Positions 28,601 through 40,600 of a stretch of DNA of 64,000 nt are shown in pieces. Below the pieces are notes generated by a model. That model made no database searches. It had not been told where the DNA came from and saw only the letters and a list, made by a program, of their open reading frames with translations. The translations under genes were made by a program, and so were the position numbers. The stretch lies in NCBI GenBank assembly GCA_028023455.1, contig JAQFVV010006274.1, positions 742,001 to 806,000 on the forward strand, written 5' to 3'. Origin of the DNA: Epiperipatus broadwayi (lineage: Eukaryota; Onychophora; Udeonychophora; Euonychophora; Peripatidae). Within the stretch, counting starts at the first letter, position 1; every line of letters starts with the position of its first letter.

Positions 28601-31600
28601 CTACTATATTATGAATAAACTCTGCATTGTACAATTTCACGATGAAAGTTACTATTTTGCTTTTGGATGGCATGGCATTAATAATTTCCCTATGAGGTCA
28701 TCAGTCTCACAAAATAGCCACCAAAAAAAAATTAAAAACATTTTTTTAAAGATCGTTGTAGTGAATAATTGATTGCAAATCAAAACAGGGAATACAAATT
28801 GCTTGGGGTATAAGTATATCTTCGTTTATTGATTTTTTAAAAAAATCAGTCTTTCTGGTAAAATGTTATATCAAGATTTGAATAGTGATTGATGAAATGA
28901 AAGTTAAAGCAGCAATGGATTAAGGCAAAATATTATTTTTTAGGTTACCAATTTGGAACTAAGAAAATCATATTAAATATGTGGAGAAAAAAAAAAGGGG
29001 GGGGGGGATTTATTACAGTGAAAGCAACTGATTTGAGAAGTTCATTTGTTATAAAAGAGTTTCATTCTAACATACATTGAAATATATGTATTTAGGCCCT
29101 ACAGAATTACCATGTATTTAGGCCCTACAGAATTACCATACAAACAACTATTGAAATCAGAAAATATAAAATCAAAACTGTAAGTGTAAAAATAATATAA
29201 AATAATTTATTTGTGTTTTACATTAGACACATAAATGTGAAAAGCATATATAATCTTTCCCCAGTGAAAATTATAATCAAACCTTTTGTAATAAAATCAT
29301 AAAAAAATCTTACATAAAATATCTAAACAATATTTCTTAATGTGAGCATTTGTTTGATCATTATAATGTGGGGAAAAAATTGTAAATTTCTCATTTTAAC
29401 TTGGTACATGCACATCTGAAAAATATAAGCTATCTCTTGTGAAAATTATAATTAAACATAACATAAAAAATCTCAACATAAAAAGCAAAAAATAATTCTT
29501 AATATAAACAAATTGATGTAATTTCTAATCACAGTGCTAAAACAGAAAGACACTGAAACATCTTGTCATTGTATGTCTGCTATATTATTAGTCTTAACAT
29601 TTGTTTATTTAACCATTTCATATTCAGAACATGCATTTTTGACAGTTTTAATCACCTTTTTTTTTTATTTCTTTTTTTGATATCACTGCTGTCTTTTAGG
29701 CTCAAAACTAAAATTATTATAATACATAACAGACTAATAAAAACAAAGATATGTTCGATATTTTCTCTCGTAAAAGTATAAAGAAACAAATAAGCAGACT
29801 ATGTTTGTAATTAAGTCTTATACAGAACATTTGCTGCCCCTAACATTTAATATACAAATTTTAATTTAGGGAGGAAAAACATTTATTGTACAAATTGTTT
29901 GCTATTCTAGCATTTATTATAGCAAACATTGATATTTGCATAAATGATGGATTGAAGTTTTACTGTATGATTTCTTTGTTGGAAGGGGGAAAAATATTGG
30001 TTGTAATAATGATTGTAATCTTAATTCTTTGAATTAAAAAAATAAAGTCTATTTTGCATTGTAAGAAAAGTTATGAGAAGAAAGTGACATTCGCAATCTC
30101 AATCAAGAATATTATGTTTTAACTTCTATAATACATGTGAATAATAACAGTTTCTGATTTTGAATCTTATCTCTTAAATTTAGAAATTTTTCATACATAA
30201 TTTAAACTATACTTCTGATTACCAAAATAAGTTTTTATCAATTTTTTTAAAATTTTATTTTAGTATGGAAACAGTATTTTCTAATGTTTCAAAACTGTCA
30301 TGAATGGGTAAATATGTTTTAATCTTCAGTGAGTTTAGTGATTAGAAGATCATAGTTTGTAAGCCATTCTAAATCATTTATCTTATTTAACTTGACTCCA
30401 TAAGTTCAGCAACATAAAAATTGTTGTGAGCATTAAATGTTAAAAAGTTATATTATTTACTGAATCATTCATTTCAAACAAATTAATAGTTTTTAATTAA
30501 AGAAATATTAAAATTAGAAGTTTCAGATATGTACAGTTGCCTCTAAATGTTTTTTTTTTTTTAATTGAACATAATCTATAAAATAATGAAATACTGTTAA
30601 ATAATCTATATTATATTTTGTTTCATAGATGAAAAATATATATTAATATTGTCCTGAATAATATCAGAAGGATGAAAAAGATCTTAGATAAAGAATTTTA
30701 TAGGTAGCTAAAACAATAAAAATAAAACGAGCAAAACTCTCCATACAGTAGTGCCACTCAGTGCAAGCCAGAATAATCAGTGGATGCAAGAAGGTTTGTG
30801 CATAAAATCCCTATCTACTGCCTACTCATTCAATATCTCCAGGCTAGTTTCTAGCTTGTGGCTTTCATCAGTGAGGAGTCTTGGATCTGAGAGCACTGCA
30901 CCTAGATCTTAGGATTTAATGCAACCTTCCAGCAGCCACATTTTATCTCTACTTAACTACAAAACTATAAATTTAAAATTTAAAACATAATTGTATTTTC
31001 AATCCAAGCTCATTAGCTTATATAGTCATATAGGTCTGAACTCTTAAGATCCAAAGATCCTCACTGATGAAAGTAATAAGCTAGAAACTAGTCTAGGGAT
31101 ATTGGATGAGTAGGCACTAGATAGGGATTTTATGCACAAATCTTCTTGCATCCATTGATTACTCTGGCTTGCACTGAGTGGTACTTCTGTATGGAGGGTT
31201 TGCCTATTTTAACAGCTTGAGCAAGCATAGAAATGGTGATCATATGATGTGACAATAGAAATGACTCAACTAAAATTAAGTAGTAGAATATATATTGATA
31301 GAACCATTATATGGATGTTAAGAAAAATAAAATTACATTTAAAAGCTGAAACCATTAATAAAGCAACTTTAGATGAGCAGTGGCAATGATGATATTTATC
31401 TATAATATATATATATATATTACTAGAAGGGACTTGAAGAGGGCACAATAGGGGCTTTCAGTGTTACATGATCGGATTACCAATGATATAGATGGCTGAA
31501 GAGTTGGGGTGTGGAGAAGATTGTAGCTTATCCATTAAAGTTTGAAGATTTGCTTTATATTAATATAAACTGAGCATTGATTGTAGTATATGTGTGGAGA

Positions 31601-34600
31601 TGGTGATCTGGTCTAACTGATGAGTGCTGGTTCAGCATGAAGTGCATATATTGGGAATCATTTATCTTTTTCACATGTATGTGGTCATGTGTGTCGGTTA
31701 TATAAAATGGAATGGATGGCTTTGGAGAGCTTGAAAGTCTTAGTTCAAGTTTCTTTTAGTATAGACAATATATATTTATTTCAATATTATATATGTATTT
31801 AAACTCAGATCTTCAAGTTCCCTACATCCTATGCAATAATACCCATGACCACATACATAAGAAAAAGATAAATGATCTCCAAACCAGCACTCATCAGTTA
31901 GTCCAGATCATCATGCTCAGTTTATATCAAGATAGAAAGTCTTCAAACTTATGATGGACATACTTCAATCCTCTTCACCCTATAACTCTTCAGTCACCTC
32001 TTTCATTGAAAATCTGATGATAAAATGCTCAACGCTGTTTTTGATGCCATATTATTGTCATACTTATGTTGACTTTAAGTCACTCCGACTCCTCATGTAT
32101 AGTAACTTAATATGTCCATTTAAATACCCAGAAGAGGGATGGGTAGAATACAGGCTGAATATGTAATATTCAAATATATTATCTATACTGAACTTTATGA
32201 AATTAGAAGAGATTCAAAATCTCAGACCTTCAAGTTCCCTGCAGCCTTCCACTTCATCCTGTATGACTGATATACATGACCACATAATATGAAAAAGGTA
32301 AATGATGTCCAATATATATATATATATAATGCTGAACCAGCACTCATCAGTTGATCCAGATCATCTCCCTCACATAAATATAATCAATGCTCAGTTTATA
32401 TTAAGATAGCAAATCTTTAAACAATAATATTGACATCAGAATGGGATTTGAGCATTCCATCACCAGATTTTCAATGAGATGGAAGACAGAAGAATTGGAG
32501 GGTGGAGAAGATTGAAGCCTGTTCATTCAAATTTGAATTTCATTTGCTATCTTAATATAAAATGAGCATTGATTATGAGAGATACTGATCTGAACCAAAT
32601 GATGAGTGCTGGTTCAGTACAAAATATGTATATTGGAGTTCATTTATTTTTTTCACATGTAAATGGTTATTGATGGCTGTAAGGAACTTGAAGGTCTGAG
32701 TTTGAATTTCTTCTAATTACATTAAGTTCAGTATAGTAAAGTGCATGGATGATGTAGTATTATATAGACAATATACTTGTATGTAAGTATTATATATATA
32801 AAGAAATAGAACAAATGGTGGAATGAAAATTTTGCAGAATTTAAGGGAAGAAGTAACTGGTGAATCATCAATTAATAGGTTTTTTTTATTTTTATTTTGT
32901 CTGGACTTTAATAAATGAAATGTAAGTCAAGATGTTTCCTTTTTAAAATTAGAACAGAGAATAGTAGTATTCATTAAGAGGCCAAATTTGGACCTTGTTC
33001 AAAATAAATAATGATATAAAGAGAAGTAATATTTAGCACTAAATTTATCAAATTTTTGCAAACATCTTTGATAATGGAGGAAATATTATAATGCTAAGAA
33101 AGATTATTGAATAGGTAAACTTTAAATATTGATAAAATTGAACATTCTTGTAAGCATTTCATAGCTTGTGTTGGTAGTAAATCCTTACGTAATTTAGAGT
33201 CAAACTTTTAATTCTTGCCTTTGTTAATTACTATTGGTGAGTCTCACTTAATAACCATCTGAAAAGTGTTTTGAAGATGGACTGTACTGATATCTCATTA
33301 TGACATAGCATCCCTCCTCTAGAACTAAAGAAGACAGCCATATGAACAAAATGTAAACATCTTATTCAAGTTATAATTTTTAATATTAAATTTGCTTTAA
33401 TTAAAATTAAAAAATATTGATTATATCAATTTTTTTGATAAGCTGTTAATAATTTTATTATAATTTATATTTTGCATTTTAGCATTTTAAAATAGTTCAG
33501 CAGTTACATGATAAATCTGTCCCTATGGAGACAACGGTTATAACTACATCTCAGGATTATGGAGAGAACGAGCGCAAACGTAAAGCTGAAATGGCAGCAG
33601 CTAGACGTGCCCGTGTCATGGCCCAAATGTCTGCTATGCAGAAGAATTTTATTAGAGAACATGCTGAATTATTTAAAAGCACTAGTACAGAATTAAGCCC
33701 ACATGAATCTGATTCCATGTAAGTATAAAGTGTAATAAAATTGACTAGTTTAAGATGAAAAATTTATTATAAAGTTTTTATATATAAAAAACTACATTTT
33801 GAAATTGAATTAGAAATTTTGAAATTTTTTTTATTGTATAAAATATTTCTATAATTCAGGTTAGAAAATATAAAAATTAAATTGCATTTTAACCATGAAT
33901 TTTTTTTCAATTCTGTATGAAGCTATTAAATGATATATCTGTTTTTCTAAAGTTAATAGTTATATCCATATCTTAGGATCATTTAGAATAACTTTGAAAA
34001 TATGAAACTAAAATATTTCATATCATAGGTTTAATATGATTTTTAAATTATTATATTTTCTAATAAAGTTCTTCTATACAGCAGATATTTGACCATGCCT
34101 TATGATCCAAGTGTTTGCTAAGCAGAACTTTACTAGAGAATATCCTGAGTTATCTGAACACACCAGGACTGACTTGTGTTTTTGGTCTTGCAGATTCATT
34201 ATATTAGATTAATACAAATGATTTGAGTCTTTTATATCTTTTTTACATAATGTAAAATATATAAACAGCATATATTTTACAATCTAATGTTGGTTTCTAT
34301 CTCATTGATGGTCGTTTTTATCTTTTAGTCACCTATTTGTAAATGAATATGAATAATAAAAATTAATATTATTTGGTTTTTTTTTTTTAAATGCTTGCTA
34401 GTTTGGTATATTTTTAATAGATGATACTATTCATTTTAAATGTATTAAAATAATTTGAATAATTGTTATTTTATCAAAAATAAATTATCTAAATATATTT
34501 GTGAATCAAAGCATTTTTTTAATCATTAATATTTTATATGTTGCTGTAAGAATGATAAATTTGTACTAGTAATGGCACATTTAGAATTCCATCTATTAAA

Positions 34601-37600
34601 GGCTAGTAGCATCTTTTGTTTTAGTAACTATTTTATTTTAAATATTGTAAATTGGCTTTCCAAAAATCAACAGATGTTCTTTTATCAATCGTTTTTAATG
34701 ATACAAGGTGCCTATTTAAGTTTCCTTCTGAATATTAAGATATTAAAATAACTCGTATTAAGAGAGGTAGCGGTGGAAAATGGTATAATGCTACTAAGAA
34801 AGTGTTATTGTTTTGTTTATTATCTTCTTATAAAAATGTTCTTTAATCAGAAAATTTATTGCTTTACTTCCATTAACTTTGTTATCAGAAACTTATTTAG
34901 GATGGGGGCGGGTTATAATTAACATAGAATAAAATATGAATATCACCACCCATTTAGAAATGGGACTTGTTTCTTACAATGTAATTATTTAAATTAAAAC
35001 ATAAACGGTAGTTTTAAAAAAACCTATAAATATTAAATTTATATTATAAAAAAAATCAGTCTAGCCTTAATTGTCTCAGTTTTTTAAAATATATATTTTT
35101 TTATTCATTTAAAGATTTTTGAAAATAATAAATACGAATTTTATAAATAATTTAATATTTTAAAAGTGTTGTAGATGAATTTAAAAAACTTTTTTTTCAA
35201 TGAAAAAACCACACGTAAATTAATTAAAAAGATAATGTTTAATCATTTTTCTGTAGTTTTAGAATTGCTAAGGTAATATTAAATCAAAAAAAAGACAGTG
35301 TACTTTTAAGGTAAATCCAATATATTTATTTATTTTAGAAACCTTATAGAACCTAAAACTTAAACCAAATTTTACAAAAATGATCAAATGAGACAAACTT
35401 TACCTTTAAAAATCTGAAAAACAAGATTACACCTGGGTCTCTTTTTGTGTGGATTTTTTTAATGCGATTTTGAAGTTATGCGATTCATGTTTCTTCTTAA
35501 TATCTTTTTATGCGGTTTTCTTTTATGCGATAAAGAAGTTCATATTTCACTTAAAATCGAGATTTCCCCGTTTTATATACACACATTAAATTTTACATAC
35601 TTTAAATGCCTGTTGGAAAAAGATTTGGCAATAAATTTAGATAACTTAGAAGATTTAGAAAAAGATAATGAAATAGAAGTGGAACCTGTTCGTTTCTCAG
35701 CAAAAATGATTCGAGAAAGTCTTCAACTTTCTAATCAATTGGAAAATCATTTTTGTTAATGATATGAATTATGAATGAGCTCTTTAATTCCAATGAGAGC
35801 TAAATAGTTGTATGTCTGTGTTATGTAAACTTTTAGACAAAAAAGTTACAAATAAAAATATTTAAGAACTTTTAATTTTTATTTAAAAGGAATGTATCTT
35901 TAAAAGTTCTTAAATATTTTTACTTGTAACTTTTTTTGTCTAAAAGTTTCTCCATGTATATATGTGTATAAAAGAAAATTTAACCATTAGTCATTAACAC
36001 ACTCATGGAAGCATGTTATATATATATAGTTGCACTCGTGGAAGTGCATTCTCTAACAGCTAGACATAACAGTCTGGATATCGCTAGCTTATAAACAATT
36101 AGTAATATCGTCTCAGAGTTTAATTACCGATTATATTGTTGACAGATAACCATTAACAATGCATAGGATTGAAGTTGGCGCTAATTGTATTTCCTCTTCT
36201 AACGAATCTGATTTCTTACCAGTTCACAAACGAACCCGCATATTGTCAAATAGCGATATGTATGAAAAAATGTAAAATAAATTACACATAAAAATATATT
36301 GTTTTGAATAAAATTAAATAGTTAATAAAAAAGGTAAAAAAGTTTGTCTTGTATCAATTTTTTTTGTACGCTACATGTGGCCGCTGGGTGACACTGCAGT
36401 TCCACCAACAAGTTGCAAGAAGCATGCAAATGATAAAAAAAATTAAAAAATCACTGAAATCATATATAGAACAAAAAAAATGCTGAAATCATCGATGGAA
36501 CAAAAAATAATAAATAAATAAATAAATGCTGAAATCATCGATGGAACAAAAAAAAAAACGCTGAAGTCATCGATGGAACAAAAAATAAAAATGCTGAAAT
36601 CATTGATGTTAACAAATAATAAAAAAAATCCCTCGAATCATCGATGGAACAAAAAATAAAAAAAATTCCCTGAAATCATTGATGGAACAAAAAATGGTAT
36701 TAAAAAAAAAAAAAACCTTAAATCATCGACACCCCCACCCTCAAAAAGAAGAATTTCTATCCAAAAATAGCTAAAATGGACAAATTACAATGAGTAAATT
36801 GCACAATTCCTTCTAAAATACAAATTAAAAAAAAAATAACAAGAAATGGCTATGAAATTCGAATTACCACAAAAACAGTAAAACTATGTCTAAAAGATGA
36901 ACAATGGTGGATGGGGCTTCATTAAAATGGTGCACAAGTTACAAAAGCAGAATTTCATCAATATTTAGCTTTCAAAATTTGCAAATATGCATCTGTGATC
37001 CCAAAGCATCAATTATATAAACTAAAAAGAACATTATACATGAGATTCTATTTATGAAATTAATTATACGCTGCTTTGAAATAAGTCAAATGTAAAACTG
37101 ACCCCCCCCCCCATGAAGAATTTCTAGCGAAAAGTAGCTGAAATGGACAAATTGAAATGGCTAAATCGCACAATTCCTTCTAAAATACAAACTAAAAAAC
37201 AAAACAAGAAAACTCTACGGAATTCAAATTACAACAAAACAGAAAAACTATAATGTAAATGTCTAAAAAAGTAATAAAACCTCATTAACTGATAATGGGG
37301 GATGGCGTAATTTTCAAAAAAATATACTAAATTCCATCACTATTTAAAGAAATAAAAGACTTTCAAGATTTGCAAATATGCCTGTGCGATCAGATTTCAA
37401 AGCAGGGATTTATGTTTGCTAAAAATCAACAAGAACATTACACCAGAGAGGTTCTAATTGTCTCCCAAAAATTTATCAAATTATTTATTCTCTGCTTTCA
37501 AATTATTGAAAAGCACCAAAAATAAGAACTTCTCAAAAAGATTCTAATGCAGTGATTAATATATATTAAAAAACAATAATAAAGGTTCACGGGAACTTAT

Positions 37601-40600
37601 ATTTATAAAATTAATTATATTCTGCTTTGAAATTATGGAAAAGCATTTAAATATTTTAAAAACAGATTTATAGAAATCTTCAAGAAAAATTCTTACCCAG
37701 TTTTTTTCAAAGCTGATTTGTAGCAGGTTGCGTTATTATTTTGAGCCTTATTGCAGCACATGTAACTAATAACGTTCAAAATTTGCAGCCTACTGGAGGA
37801 AAATTATTTAGAGAAGCTTTTTTCAAACAGATTACATTCAGCACACTTAACTAATAACAACAGATTTAATAACGGCCGTTATTTGGTTTAAAAAATAAAA
37901 CAAAGATGGCACAAATTAACAGCAGGCTTTTTTTACAGAATTAAATCTGTACATATATACCAATTAAAGATTTAAAAAGTGAAATCTAATCACAGTTCAA
38001 TACATTACACATCACAGTTTTGTTCCGCAAAAAAATAGACAAAAAGAAAGTTCAAATTTTTAGGCTTTCGGTGCAAAATTATTGCTAACAAATTATTTAC
38101 AGAAACATTCAACTTTTGAGGGTTATTGAAGCAAAATTATGAAGAGAAGTCTTTTTTCAAACACGCGCAAATAAAAAACAGCATTTTTTTCAAAGAAAGA
38201 ATTCATTATATATAGTTTTTTTCTTCTTCAAACTTCACAAGTCTGTTATTCTTTCTAATTTCTGGTATGATAACAAATTTACCCACAGCTCTTTCAATCT
38301 TCAATCATTTACTAATTCTAAAAGAAACAATTCATTATATACAGTTTTTTCTTTTGCAAACTCCACAAGTCTATGTTCTTTCCAATTTCTAATATGATAA
38401 CCAAATTTACCCACAGCTCTTTCATCCTTCAATCATTTACTAATTTTTGCATTAGTCTCCCATGATAATTCTAAAATGTTGTTTGGTCTGGTCAAAAACA
38501 TTTTGTATATCCATATAAAAATCCTCTACTTTATCATAATGAGAACTTGCAGTAAGGTGAATAACTAACTAATCTTGCCATTCTTTCTGATATGCCATTT
38601 AACTCGATAATGTTGCTCTTCCGCTTTTATTTATAATGTATCCCATTTCACTGCTCATTCAATATTTGTGCCTTTATAGTAAAGTAGATGTCCCCTTTTA
38701 AATCAATTGTCTCCTTACCATATCTTTTAATTTCACAAAGGCCAATAATATCTTATTTAATAGTAGACAACACTTCTTTCAGTTTATCCAATTTTTCTAT
38801 ACTTGAAAATTTTCTGCAATTGTAGATATCTAAATAAAAGCTTTTATCAAATGACAGTTCTGGGCCTGCAGTTAGAAAATTTAGTAAATTTTAACTTTGA
38901 TCGACAACTTTCCACCCAGTATTTCTTTGTAATAAGAGTCATAATTTAGTTAGTCATGATTGTAAATATCTATTTAAAAAAAAGAATTTATTCATAGACA
39001 TATTCATAGTGCTCTCAAAAAAATACATTTAACATTTCAGTTAACTATTAGGCAACTAAAAAGAAAGAAACTATTATTATTTACTTTATTTTAAACTCTT
39101 GAGATGAAAAGCCAATAAAGTTACCACACTGATTGAGGGTATTGAAGGCAGCCACCATTTGAGTAATTATATAGCAATAACAGCTGCAATGACAAGAATT
39201 TTTGGAATTTACATTAGAAATTTGCCCTACCCAGTTCATTTAATGCCTCAAAGAGAAATCTATTTTCTTTCAATTAATAGCAAATTCATTTCTGAAGCCT
39301 GACATATAATATTATGCTGAAAATAAAAAAAAAAAAAATGTATTCTTTTATTTTCATATAGTGAGCTCTGATATAACATAATTTCAGCAGTCTTTAGCAT
39401 TAAGAAAACTCATTATACATTGAAGGTTAACATGGTTAATTCATTCTTCTGCATTGCTTACAACCTGGATCATCCTTGAAAATCTTTTTCACCATAAATT
39501 GATAAAATTTATTCGCAGCAGTTTTATCCTTTTCTAAATACAGTCTTTATAGAGGTACATGATTTCCAACATTTGATATAATTTTTATTAAGATTGTTGT
39601 TTCAAACAGTTTATACCCTTAATCATTAAAAAAAATTGTTTTAACTCATTAAAAATAAATTGCACAACTTGCTTTGAATGGCAGTTGTATAGACATTAAT
39701 CAATAGGGTAATGTTTAATAGCTTGTCTCTTGATTTTATATCCATTTTGCATGTATCAATTTTTATTTGATACTGCCTACAAAATGTTTTTTAATATCCA
39801 TATTGGTGTTTAAGTTATGATAACACTAAACATTGAATAATCTTACTTGTGGATGCTTTTAAAATTATGTCTTGCTCTAAACCACATTATATATCTCAAT
39901 GTATTGCATATTCTGTTAATCATACAAGGTACTTAATGCTATGATGTGATAATATTTTCTCATCTGTCTAATGTTTCAGAATTTAAATGTATTATTTATA
40001 TTCCATTCTATATGTCAGTTTGATTTTCATTTGTCCTGATTGTTATTAATTATTGTTGATGTTCTATCATCATCTCTCTGCTTTTAACTATTCCAAATAA
40101 TTACCATTGGAAAATGGTTAATAAATAAATTGCTGTTTTCTGTAGATTAAAAACTTATAGGGAAAAAAATAATATGACTTTTTTTAAATAACAATTTTAA
40201 GTGCTTGTTAAGAACAAGCTATTTATATCACATTTGGTTCAAAAAAAGTTATTTATAAATGGATTTTTATAAATTGGGGGGAAAAATAATCTATATAAAC
40301 TATTGGATTCTTTGGCTTTTTTATATAAATATATGCAAAAGAATATCAAAAATTAATTTCGAATTATATAAATTTCATCCATAGTTAATTTGATATTTTT
40401 TGAATAAAATTGATTTATTTTTATTGTTTTATTTCAAATAAGGATTTAAATAATATATTTCAGGTGAAAGCAGAAATTTCCATCAATAAATTCATTAAAA
40501 TTCTGTAATTAAATGTTATCTTTTTAGAACTGCATTATTCAGTGATTTTCCTGTGGCTCTTGGCCCTCAACAAACACCTCATTTATTTCTCAGTTCAAAA

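Larger units (their letters stand above)
30731..31203. mobile_element. inverted pair of a 170-bp hammerhead-bearing repeat (family 2)
   Basis: Left arm 30731-30904 (GCAAAACTCTCCATACAG...) and right arm about 31031-31203 (...CTGTATGGAGGGTTTGC) are reverse complements at roughly 85-90 percent by eye; about 125 bases of unrelated AT-rich sequence separate them. Each arm, read from centre outward, holds a CTGATGA ... GAAAC core. There is no ORF and no A tail. Because both copies point away from the centre, this is a head-to-head pair like the Penelope-like pair at 42 kb. Confidence 0.75.
31455..32740. mobile_element. cluster of four hammerhead-bearing repeats in inverted order (family 1)
   Basis: Four copies of one element of about 240-300 bases: A plus (31455-31765), B minus (31800-32040), C minus (32180-32440), D plus (32445-32740). 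A and B converge tail to tail; C and D diverge head to head and form a 560-base palindrome whose ends are TATACTGAAC... and ...GTTCAGTATA. Shared blocks are GGAGAAGATTG, GCATTGATT, CTGATGAGTGCTGGTTCAG, CATTTATC and GGAACTTGAAGGTCTGAG. There is no ORF of its own, only short chance frames. Each copy has a hammerhead core in the middle. It is a short non-autonomous retroelement candidate with no known family name that I can give. Confidence 0.75.
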
